Positions 1 to 9,808 of a stretch of 23,286 nt of DNA are shown in pieces (the stretch's first letter is position 1; each line of letters opens with the position of its first letter). The DNA is taken from the NCBI GenBank assembly GCA_002751075.1, contig NAOQ01000543.1, positions 6,774 through 30,059 on the forward strand, in the 5' to 3' direction. The notes under the pieces were generated by a model. That model made no database searches. It was not told where the DNA came from and saw nothing but the letters and a program-made list of their open reading frames with translations. Both the position numbers and the translations under genes were made by a program. The stretch comes from Ichthyophonus hoferi (taxonomy: Eukaryota > Opisthokonta > Ichthyosporea > Ichthyophonida > Ichthyophonidae).

Positions 1-256
1 GTAGGTATAGGTAGGTAGTAGTACAGTAGGGTAGTAGTACTAGTAAGGTAGTAGTATAGTAGGGTAGTAGTATAGGTAGGGTAGTAGTATAGTAGGGTAG
101 TAGTACAGTAGGGTAGTAGTACAGTAGGGTAGTAGTATAGTAGGGTAGTAGTATAGTAGGGTAGTAGTAGTATAGTAGGGTAGTAGTACAGTAGGGTAGT
201 AGGGTAGTAGGGTAGTAGTATAGTAGGGTAGTCGTACAGTAGAGTAGTAGGGTAGG
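1..256. repeat. GTAGTAGTA(T/C)AGTAGG minisatellite
   Basis: About 250 bp of imperfect tandem copies of a roughly 16-bp unit, GTAGTAGTAYAGTAGG, run from the window edge to the donor of PSMB7 exon 2. It therefore lies inside PSMB7 intron 2, directly against the 5' splice site. Short indels and T/C swaps separate the copies. It continues beyond the window, so its full length is unknown. Confidence 0.9.
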
Positions 257-260
257 GTAC

Positions 261-785
261 CTTGTATATAATGCCTACAATGGTAGTTCCAGTCTTGGTG
301 GCAGTGGGCATCTTAGCACCAAGATTCTCTAGCATAGAGTTCCTATGATATTACACCAATCAGTTATTAGTATGATAATCATATGACGTTACACTAATCA
401 TCCCCTCCCCCCTATCCATGACACCACATCAATATCATGATACCCATCCAATCCCTTTGGATTACCTTCGATCAACCAATAAACAATGGCCAATTCAAAG
501 TCATGTGACACTACAAGCCCACTACTATCTCTTCCCATGGGCATACATACACACATTGTTCACACCACCCAATCGCCTACAGGACCTATTAATAACCTAG
601 CAACCCACATTCCTAAACTATATAAAAAGATAATAATGTAAAATAAAAAACTTTACCAGCAAAAAATCTTCACCCTCTACTTCCAATAAAAAACTATCAT
701 AAAAGTTACAAATTTTAACCAACCTGTAGCAATTCTCGAAAGAAAAACCCCCCTGGGGTGCCTCGAGAATATTGAGTGACGTCAT
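261..785 (-). CDS. PSMB7: Proteasome subunit beta type-7 (beta-2), 5' part only
   Basis: Two coding exons read on the minus strand: exon 1 is 785-724 (ATG at 785-783) and exon 2 is 342-261. The 381-bp intron between them is GT-AG and phase 2; the gene continues off the left edge after a phase-0 donor at 260. The 48 visible residues start MTSLNILEAP, then GGFSFENCYRN at residues 12-22, then KTGTTIVGIIYK at 37-48. Both blocks match the known N-terminus of PSMB7 (propeptide GGFSFDNCRRN, then KTG/TTIAG). The propeptide is cut before the catalytic threonine, here Thr40 against Thr44 in human. The protein is the trypsin-like catalytic beta-2 subunit of the 20S core. About 230 residues, including the rest of the active site, lie outside the window. 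PSMB10 is the paralogue, but its split from PSMB7 is a vertebrate event, so PSMB7 is the sensible name. Confidence 0.93.
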
Positions 786-1000
786 TTTTCTGGCAATCTA
801 TAGGATGATTGAATAGGGTTTAATTGTCACTAGGCAAGGATATTTGATTATATCAAACAACCACTAGAAAGGGTGTATGGAATTACTGTGTATTAATTTT
901 TATTAGATTATTACTAATTGGTTTAAATAGGTTCGTGGGGGTATAATACTGCTTGATTGGATACGGCACTAAGATAAAATAGTCAAGATAGAAGTAGAAT

Positions 1001-1325
1001 TGATGAAAGGACAGGGTGGAAATGACAAGGAGGGGGAGGAAGACAGCATGAGAAATATAAGTAATAGGAATATTGATAAAGTAGAGTAAATATTATTACG
1101 TTGTAAAAGAGGAATAAAAACTGAACAATAGTGTAAAAATGATTCTCAAGAGAGACAGAGAAATAACCATATAGAAAGGAAGAGGGAAAAAGCAAGATGA
1201 GGTAGGGAGAGATGTATAGAGAATGACCACAGAGTAATGTGTGTAATAGGTGACATAACTGGATAGTAAAAAGGAAAAGAGGCAGGGATGGGTGTGTGAA
1301 AGAGGGAAGAGAGAGTGCAAGGCGT
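1001..1325. repeat. Purine-rich, strand-asymmetric segment
   Basis: The plus strand is dominated by G and A through most of this segment, with runs such as AAGGAGGGGGAGGAAGACAG (1028-1047) and GAAAGAGGGAAGAGAGAGTG. It lies 200-550 bp upstream of the PSMB7 start codon, so on the gene's own strand it is pyrimidine-rich. It has no fixed repeat unit. Confidence 0.6.
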
Positions 1326-1978
1326 GCAATATGTTACTTATATGAATACATGCTTTATTACATAATGTGTGCTTAATAAGTTGCGGGTGAGGGTTTCACC
1401 GCCAGTACAAGTGTTGGATAGTCCAACAAAGGCTAAAAAAAGATAAAAGGGTTTGCATTTAAGAGAAGTGGGGATATTAATTCATGTTCCAAATAAAAAA
1501 TATTTGTGTTTCTTTCCAATACCCCAAACAAGGTTTAAACATAGGTGGGCAGGTAGCTGCATTTATGCAAAATTATTCTATAATATATTTGTACTTTTTT
1601 TCTTTTTTTTTTTGATTTTCATACGCATTTAAATATATATGTTTCCAAGTATTTGTAGGTGTATATGTATAATTGCCACATATAACAAAGTGTAGCCAAG
1701 TGGGTATAATAATCGTGTTGGCCATAAAAGAAAAAAATATATATAAAAACTTCCATTGAGTTGTTTATGAATAAGACTAAATTATAAAAAGTAATAACAA
1801 TGAAAATGCAAAGCAAAAATAACATTAAACATAAAAGAAGTCACCTTTACAATGACAACAAGGTTATATAAAATAAAAAATGTAGGTAATAAAACTTAAA
1901 AACAGGTTGCCAGTGCATACAAATTCAGTATTGGTCCAATAGTAAGTACCAGGCAGTGAGTACCCTGTCAAAAAATAA

Positions 1979-2014
1979 TATATATATAGATATATATATA
2001 TATATATATATATA
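1979..2014. repeat. TA dinucleotide run
   Basis: About 36 bp of nearly pure TA repeats with one G interruption. Similar shorter TA runs occur at about 5775, 10122, 12430, 12612, 12757 and 20225. They are simple microsatellites. Confidence 0.9.
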
Positions 2015-4117
2015 CCTAATAGTTTAAATTAAATGCAAAAGTAATAATAATGTAATGTTATATTCTCAATCTTTAAACACACAGACATGATAGTGATGTG
2101 ACGTCATGAACTTCTAACAATAGTCGGATTGGCTTGAACCGGCCCGGACTGGATAAAGCAAGTGGTATTTAAATTTTGGAATTGCAGAATCGATTAAAAT
2201 TTCTTGTGCGGCAATAGGTGAATATTTTTTTATCGCGTTTATGTGCTCCAACAAAAAATGAAAACTTGTTATCAAAACAATCGCTATTTACATATTGTAT
2301 TTTTTATTGGTTTGTTGTTAATTATATAATGTAGGTTAGAGTCAAGCAAGTAGTTGATCACTTATTTGTTCTTGTATATGTCAATCCTAAATAATTACAT
2401 CAACCGGGGTAATAATCCAGCAAGGTTAGTAATAAAAAGAATTGTATTTAGCAAACGTGATGATAACGAAATCTTCGCAAAGGTTTCAAGACGTATAGAC
2501 CAATTATATTGAATACATTAAAATGGGAAGAAAAACCAATGGCATCAAGCAACAGTTTTATCTACTTAAAAAATGCCTAAACCCATAAATACGTCATGAA
2601 TAAAATTAGCGTAGAATTTCACCTTTTAACATGCCTTTAAAAAGTAGTTTTAGCAATATCCAGTACTTTGTAAGCATTAAATATTCTGAAATATTAAAAA
2701 ATAAGAGATAAGAGAGAAAACAGTTGAACTGTTTTCAAAATATAAATTTTATAGATGAAAATATTGGCTTACTTTTTATAATTTGATTACTGACTGTTTT
2801 ATTCTGATCCAGTCTTTGAATTCCTTTCTCACCAGTAAGCCATACGTGTTGATGATTTTGCCAGATATGTATTTTTATTTTTAATGTTGAAAATAAAATT
2901 ACAATATCAATTATTGATCAAATCAAACACAATAGATGACTACGGACCCAATCCTTTTGTAGTTATGTTATGTAATGACCACTTAACTTTCCAAGTCAGT
3001 AAAAAAAATTATTCTTTAATATATCAAAATAAATTCATTAAATAGTTAACAAGCTAATGCCTGGAAACATCTATTATCTAGAAGTAACTAAGCCAATAGA
3101 TTATTCTATACCATAATAAACTATATTGAATGTAAGGTTTTTATTTTAGTCGCTGTAAACACCATACGTTACATATATCACAGCCATACACAGACACTAC
3201 GAAGTGAATTCAAAATATTTGAAGCCAACTCTTTAATATATTCCCTTAATGATCTTGACCATTATTTATCCTTTATACCTCTACTTATTTTTTAATTTAT
3301 TGCGTTTGTTTTGAAACTAAGTTGTATATCAGCTTCCTTTCTATTACCTCGCCATAACCACACAAAAAAGATAATCAATTATGAGAGAGAACTATATTTG
3401 ATATCGATTCAAACATTTAACCAATAGATAAATAGAGAAAAATAAATACAAGAAAAGATAGAGATAGAGATAGAATTGCATGACTAAGTCAGCATGTTAG
3501 TGATTGTCTCACCCATATACAAAGTAGACGCCGACTATGACAAGTAGATAATTTAGGATATAAACTGTGTAGCCTTTATTCAATATCATTAGAGAATCAA
3601 GAGTTCCAAATTTTTCACAGACAGAACTTCTTCATAATTCCGAAAAATGGCATTTTATATATAGAATACTGTCAAAACCAGGGTTAATTAATTACCCAAT
3701 TCTACTTACAATTAGTTTTTTTATGTTGTATATGTACCTACATGTGATACAGTGCATTATGGATAGAAGTAAAGGTATGAACAGAACAAAGCCTACAGGC
3801 AAGTTAAATATGATAGACTGTGAGTATAGAGCTCATATGTAGAGTATTTTTGTTTGATACGACATTCAGGATATAACTACCCACATTTTTATATAGTTTT
3901 ACATATATTAATATTTCCAATAGGATCTTAGCATTAAATCAAACAACGGAATTATATTCCTCTTGGAGTTATCTGAAGGTACAATAATACTTGGTATGAA
4001 ATGATTGATTAGGTATTGAAGAAAGAAAGGAAGATATTTAATCCTTATGTTGCCATCTAACGTATTAGGCGATACTGAATGCTTTATGTTAACCAATCAT
4101 ACATTTTGTCATTGTGT

Positions 4118-5705
4118 TAACCATTAATTCATAATGCGTATGCAATTGCTAATAATAATACTAATTAGTTACAACTATATAAAGAAACATCGACGATAAA
4201 TAAATATTCCTTTTTTCAGAAAATAACGTTGCTTTCTATTTCGAATAAGAGCTCTATTTACTACTGGTAGTCAATAGTACGCTATATAGTATGTTATAAC
4301 ATAGCATAAGAATATAGTGAAGTATCATATAATGCAATATAATATAGTACTATAATATAACATAATTCACTGCAATACAGTACAATACTATGTAATATAA
4401 TGTATCATAAAATAATAAAATATAGCATTCAAATATAATACATGAAAATATAATATAATATATAATAATTATTCAAAATATAACCTGACTCGGTTGGAAT
4501 CGGTAATAGCGAAGGGAGTTGAAGGAATAAAACTTGCTTGCTCGTTTCAAGTAAATTTGTTTATGGTATTCAGTTCCAGGATTTATAATATCATACAATG
4601 CAATAGAATATAATACAATAAAACGTCATATATCATATACTATAATATAATACAATATAAATTAATATATCTTATACCATAATATAATACATTATAAAGT
4701 AATACATCATATACTATAATAAAATACAATATAAAGTAACATGTCATATACCATAGTGCAATATAGCATATTGAAATATGTGTTCACATATTAACTAACT
4801 TCACTACACTGATAAGGCCGAATCCCAAAAAAAGGAAAGCATGATAATATTTATAAATAGCATTCATTCTGAACTGTGATTGAAATTATGGTTAGTGTTA
4901 GCAATTTTTCCACAGGATTGGTGGCTCCAATTAGGTGCTGTAATAAATGTCTATGTATGATTCTATTTTTAACAATCTTATTCAACAATTTCTTTATAAT
5001 GCCAAACACAATTATATTATTATATTACTCTGCCATTATACTATTATACTGTTGTACAATTACACTAATATGAGACTATATTATATTCTTTATAATGTAT
5101 TTTATTATATTATATGATGTATTACTTTATAATGTATTATATTTTATTATACGATGTATTACTTTATATTGTATTATATTATAGTATATGATATATGACT
5201 TTATGTTGTATTATATTCTATTGCATTGTATGACATCATAAATCCTGGAGCTGAATACCATAAACAAATTTACTTGAAACTAGCGAGCAAGTTCTATTCC
5301 TACAACTCTCTTCGCTATTACCGATTCAAACCAAGTTAGGTTATATTTTTAATAGATACTATATATTATATTATATTTTCATGTATTATATTTGAATGTT
5401 ATGTTTTATTATTATATGGTACATTATTTTACATAGTATTGTACTATAGTGCATTGAATTATAATATATTATAGTACTATATTATATTGAATTATGACAC
5501 TTCGCTGTATTCTTATGCTGTTATAACATACTATATGGTGTACTATGTACTACCAGTAAGTAGGGCTCTTATTCGGAATAAAAAACAACGTTATTTTTTG
5601 AAAAAAGGAATATTTATTTATTTTAGGTGTTTCTTTATTATATAACTGTAACTAATTAGTATTATTATTGTCAATTGCATACGCAATAGGAATTTATAAT
5701 TAAAA
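4118..5705. mobile_element. Fold-back element with long terminal inverted arms
   Basis: The left arm (about 4118-4765) reappears in reverse complement as the right arm (about 5085-5705), around a roughly 320-bp single-copy centre. Matching landmarks are GCGTATGCAATTG near 4137 with CAATTGCATACGC near 5681, AATAAGAGCTCTATTTACTA (4243-4262) with its near-complement at about 5552-5573, and GGTAATAGCGAAGGGAGTTG (4501-4520) with its partner near 5305-5325. The arms look roughly 85% matched by eye, so the copy is not recent. No transposase frame is visible; the centre is AT-rich and non-coding. This is the build of a non-autonomous DNA transposon or fold-back element. I could not fix the exact ends or a target-site duplication. 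Confidence 0.75.
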
Positions 5706-6059
5706 ATTAAACTTTGCACTATCAACCTATTAGTACTACAGTGTTTGGCAATAAATCTATAACTTCTACAGCTTATATATATATATATATTTATTATATC
5801 TGTTGACGCGCTGTAATTCTATTGTAAGTATTAACGTTTTATTCAATAGTTTTGCACATATCCAAACAGAAGTGTATGAGGCTTTAGAGACTCTAATTCC
5901 ATTTTATAATATTTTAATTCAAATTTGTTTTAAAAAATTTGGACAAATATAAAAGTTGGTCAAAGTAGAATTAATTGCATTAAATTACTTCTATTTTTTT
6001 CTTCTTTTATTTTAGATATAGAATAAAAAGGACAAATAATTAATTTTAGTTAGTTTTAT
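5706..6059. other. AT-rich intergenic DNA, nothing recognised
   Basis: The sequence between the fold-back element and the coding-like relic is strongly AT-rich. It includes a short TA run near 5775 and a T-rich stretch near 5990-6010. I see no exon or structured element in it. Confidence 0.5.
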
Positions 6060-6960
6060 CTTCATACATATAAAACTAGTGGAGGAAACTGTACGCATCT
6101 CAGGCTGCTGATACCAGATGTCAATGAAGCATAGGGCGAAGGTTCTGAAATGCAAAAAGAACAAAGTTCCAGTTTCGCTATGAAAGATAAAGACCATGAT
6201 GAAGTCATCATATTACTGGGTAAGAAAAGTTATGGAAAATGTCTCGCAATTCTTTTTCAACTTGTAGAATCTGTCAAATTCCTACTCATTAATGTTGATG
6301 TTTCTAAAACTTACAACCAACTTTCCGTGACTACCTACCAAACATGTGAGAAAATGCCTAGCAAGATGCTCTGACTTCTGGTGAGTGTGACCATTGCACA
6401 TTTGTTGACAGTCACTTGGATAAGGCTCAGTGTCAAAACGAAACTGGCATCCCTGGGCACTGTGGAATGTAAACATGTCTCATGCCAACAGCAACATTAA
6501 GAACCTCGCTAATTTGTGAGTATAACACACTTTCCTGAGGTCATGGAAGATGATTGAAAGTGTCACTTCACCCGAATATGGTTCTGAACAAATTCCAGCC
6601 AGACTTCCTGGAGCATTCCTTGTATGTAGACTAGACTATTCATCATATGAGAGATGGGCCCTAGAATTGTTTTAATTCCTATTGTCACCTCTCTCTATTG
6701 ATGCCTCTATTTGGAGTGATGGTTGAAGCCCCTATTTGGAAGCTGATACCACCCCGTCATTACTAGGGGCATGAAAATTATTATTCTCTAGTGAGAGCGG
6801 ACCATGTAGTACCTGCTTAATGCATTGGGGAAAGTTCCAAAATTATATCTGCATTGAGAAGAACCTCCTCCAGTAAAATTCCTCATAGAGGAAACATCAG
6901 TCCTTCCCTCGCCAGTGGAGGTGAAAGAAAGTCCATATATGAGGGTGCATAATTAAAGTG
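6060..6960. other. Unidentified coding-like relic
   Basis: This stretch is visibly richer in G and C than its flanks and has protein-like word use in short open pieces on both strands. An example is a plus-strand open piece at 6150-6374 with an acidic and lysine-rich beginning (KDKDHDE). A second protein-like piece lies near 6860-6950. No piece matches a family I recognise, and I cannot join them into one gene. It may be an old, decayed mobile element or a dead gene. Its position upstream of BOLA2 also allows an untranslated exon, but nothing shows that. Confidence 0.3.
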
Positions 6961-7421
6961 ACGTGATTTGTTGCAGTAGTACAGGGAGACATCACCAGCT
7001 ACATTTGGATATTATGTTATATTATTGTCTGCAGTTGAAGATTCAAAAAATTGGCTGGAATAAGATGTGAATGGTCAATGATGATAAATTGTAAGTAAAA
7101 TATTATTCTTCTGGACCCAACACTAGTAATTTCCAAGAAATAGGCAAATCATGAAAACTGTGATCAAAAACATGTGATTGGTTAAAAGTTTTAAGAATTG
7201 ACTAATAGACAGGTGAAAATGAGTTTAAAATCCAATTTTTTCAAGCACATTATTGGATAATTGTAAAGATATATGTAAGATGTCCAATTAAAATGGCATA
7301 CTTTAATAAGCGATCACGATTGCAATTAACCCAAGCACCTTTATTACAGGTGTTATGCAGCTATTATTTTAAGATAATAAATATCCTGTCACGAGAAGGT
7401 TCTCTCTCTCTTTCTATAAAC
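6961..7421. other. BOLA2 upstream region
   Basis: The 460 bp before the chosen BOLA2 ATG hold no clear TATA box or other core element. A CT-rich run (TCTCTCTCTCTTTCT, 7401-7415) sits just before the ATG. The BOLA2 frame stays open upstream to an ATG at 7293, so part of this region may be transcribed leader or, less likely, an N-terminal extension. Confidence 0.4.
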
Positions 7422-9562
7422 ATGAGTGTTACTAAAGAGGGTATGGAGGCTACTTTGACTGCCAAGCTCACACCAATCCATTTGGCAAGTGTTTATACTG
7501 TTCATTTCATTGATTTTTTGCTTGGGAAAAATGTGGTATATATGTGAAAAGAGGAGATATTGACCGAGCTCACTGTAAACTAATAGGAATACTGCATTGA
7601 TGGTTATTTAAGTTGATATATAAATTTTCTATGTCTTTCAACACTTACATATATACACACCCAATTTTTATCTATCTGCACTCTAAATTTTCTCTTTTTC
7701 CATTCTTTACACAGAGTTTTTATTTCATTAGCATCCTTTCGTTTCTTATTACCTTACTTTCATACAGTAATCTTGACACACGCACAACTCTCCAACTGTA
7801 TTGTTTATTTGTCATTTTAGTGTAAAAAATAAATAGTTGTTGATCTACAGGAACTGGTTTGTATAACTTACCTCCGACCATATTTTATTCTTTGATAACC
7901 TTTCTTCAGCTATTACTAATTCTGGGCTGGGTATTATACAGGAGCTACTTGATATCTCTGGAGGCTGTGGTGCCATGTTCGAGGTACAGAAAGACTCATG
8001 CACACACCTACACCTGTGAATTCCTTATGATTTTTAATATCGTTTATTAATAGTTAATGTGGGCATATTATATTGAGAATGGAGGTATTTGGTTTATGGT
8101 TGGCTTTAATCTAGACCTGATAGTCCTTGTGTCTACATGTTTGGAAGTGAAAATACAATCCTATTCTATATATGTACTATTACTATTCTAAATACATATT
8201 ATCTCACCTATTGATAACCCTTAATCCCTTTCCAGTGTGTCATTGTATCCGAAGCCTTTGTAGGAAAGCCCCTCCTAGCCAGACATAGGTAGTTATCTAC
8301 CTCTAATTCTATACACATACTAGCATATGCTGATATATATTTGTTTTATTTACCTACTTCTAACCCTATTTTTTTTATATACTATTATCTTATTTTTATT
8401 CTGTTTGACTTTAAAAGGCTATGGTATTGCTTACATACCGATTTTTGTTTATAAATATGTCTGCAAATGTATTACGTTATATATATCTAGGTCTTTTAGT
8501 GTTTAGTTTTGATTGGTTGTATCCCCTATATTCTTTCTCTCTTTCATATATTCCAATCATATTTTTTAATGTAAAACAACAAAGTTTTATCGTTACCTGT
8601 AAAAGGAAAAATAATTAAAATAAAAAGGGAATATATGATAGTATATATATTAATATATGCCTGGTATATGGTATATGTATTATATAGTTATGCATATTGC
8701 TATTGGCCTTAGATACCCAATGAAAGGAGATTAAGCTCATGACTCTAATCGAATCATCTGTTGACAGAATGGTAAACGAGGCTATAGCTGCGGAGCTCAA
8801 ATCAATCCATGCCTTCAGTATGGTATGTATCTTATTACCATGTGTTGTGTTATTATATATCCTATTACTATTGTCTTTCTTACACATCCCTTTCACATCA
8901 AGGCTATATCGACCTGATATCTACCCACTCACAGCATATTCATATACTGCTATCCTTGTATCATTGCCACATATGCTTTTAAAAAAATAACTCCAATTCA
9001 TTCTATCATATTTAATCCATCTCAGTATACCATCTTTAGCTCTATTTGAATCTCTTTCCCATTTAATATGAAATTATTAAGGCTATAAATCGTTTTAATA
9101 CTTAAGTATCATAGTATAGTAACATAATAATATAGTAGTATAGTAGTATAGTAGTATGGTGGTATGGTGGTATAATAATATAGTAATATAGTAGTATAGT
9201 AGTATAATAGTAGGTAGTATAGTAATATAGTAGTATAGTAGTATAATAGTAGGTAGTATAGTAATATAGTAGTATAGTAGTATAATAGTAGGTAGTATAG
9301 TAATATAGTAGTATAATAGTATAATAGTAGGTAGTATAGTAATATAGTAGTATAATGGTATAATAGTATAGTAGTACAATAGTATAGTAGTATAATAGTA
9401 TAATAGTATAAGAACATGCATGCCAGTAACCTGGGACATATTATGCAATAAGAATATATTTGCTATTATTCTTCTTCATCTCCCTAACACTAAACCATTA
9501 TTATCTATCAGAAAACGTACACACCAGCCGACTGGGAAAAGCAGAAAGCAAAGAACGCATAG
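7422..9562 (+). CDS. BOLA2: BolA-like protein 2
   Basis: Five exons: 7422-7484, 7942-7983, 8236-8288, 8768-8822 and 9512-9562 (TAG stop), with phases 0, 0, 2, 0. They encode 87 residues, the normal BOLA2 length. The family core is clear: LLDISGGCGAMFE (residues 23-35) with the loop cysteine Cys30, GKPLLARHRMVNEA (45-58), and the invariant histidine in IHAF (His67), then KTYTPADW (72-79). BOLA2 binds a shared [2Fe-2S] cluster with the monothiol glutaredoxin GLRX3 in the cytosol; the loop cysteine and invariant histidine are the family's cluster ligands. Intron 1 starts with GC (TTG/GCAAGT) instead of GT; the other introns are GT-AG. I chose the ATG at 7422 because MSVTKEG is a typical BolA2 start, although the frame is open back to 7293. 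It converges on FANCE. Confidence 0.95.
7485..7941 (+). other. GC-AG intron 1 of BOLA2
   Basis: The BolA reading frame requires the exon to end at CAT TTG (7484), followed by GCAAGT. That is the strong consensus typical of the rare GC-AG introns. Acceptor: TTATACAG before 7942. The nearby GT (TTGGCAA/GTGTTT) would break the phase with exon 2. Confidence 0.85.
9109..9412. repeat. 39-bp tandem repeat in BOLA2 intron 4
   Basis: A TAGTA/TATAG-based minisatellite. The marker word TAGGTAG recurs at 9211, 9250, 9289 and 9328, an exact 39-bp period. The flanks are more degenerate copies. Its long open frames on the minus strand (runs of Tyr, Thr, Ile and Leu) come from the repeat and are not genes. 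It shares short words with the minisatellite at 1-256. Confidence 0.92.
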
Positions 9563-9614
9563 GGTTTATGCAAGCCAACATAATATAACATACCATGTTT
9601 AATCTATTGACATT

Positions 9615-9620
9615 AATAAA
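9615..9620 (+). terminator. Candidate BOLA2 poly(A) signal
   Basis: AATAAA lies 53 nt after the BOLA2 stop. A second AATAAA is at 9662-9667. Either could direct cleavage. Confidence 0.55.
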
Positions 9621-9647
9621 CAGTATGCTATAATCATCTCTGTATAG

Positions 9648-9653
9648 TTTATT
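9648..9653 (-). terminator. Candidate FANCE poly(A) signal
   Basis: Minus-strand AATAAA (TTTATT on the plus strand) lies about 155 nt beyond the FANCE stop. It sits between the two plus-strand signals of BOLA2, so the 3' ends of the two mRNAs may overlap. Confidence 0.4.
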
Positions 9654-9808
9654 CAAGTACAAATAAACTTTGGTTTGTATGTATGCTTGCATACAATGCA
9701 ATGTAATACATTATAGTAAGTTAAAGTTATAATTACAAATACGTTATTATTAGCGTATAAATATAGGTTACTATTGTTGTGGCATGATTCTGAGCCTATT
9801 GCACACTC

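Larger units (their letters stand above)
786..4117. other. Intergenic DNA upstream of PSMB7, no gene seen
   Basis: I found no exon with protein-like composition and paired splice sites on either strand. The stretch is AT-rich with scattered CCAAT/ATTGG words. It contains a purine-rich segment (1001-1325), a run of TA dinucleotides (1979-2014) and a perfect TGACGTCA palindrome (2099-2106). The PSMB7 promoter should lie at its left end, but no clear core promoter element stands out. Confidence 0.55.

Noticed and set aside
418-600. 60-codon plus-strand open frame
   Set aside because: It lies in PSMB7 intron 1, has no splice partners and resembles no family.
724-775. Hairpin ATTCTCGA ... TCGAGAAT with CCCC/GGGG as a structural element
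   Set aside because: It lies within PSMB7 exon 1 and the bases are explained by the conserved LEAPQGGFSFENC reading.
777-784. TGACGTCA as a CREB/ATF promoter site
   Set aside because: It is the start of the PSMB7 coding exon (ATG ACG TCA), so the match is explained by coding sequence.
2099-2160. Second TGACGTCA, and a GGTTCAAGCC box-B-like word on the minus strand suggesting a tRNA
   Set aside because: No cloverleaf, A box or acceptor stem can be built around it, and no gene start lies nearby for the palindrome to serve.
4876-5073. Open frame in the centre of the fold-back element
   Set aside because: Its residues (Ile, Leu, Tyr, Cys) reflect AT-rich sequence, and no transposase motif is visible.
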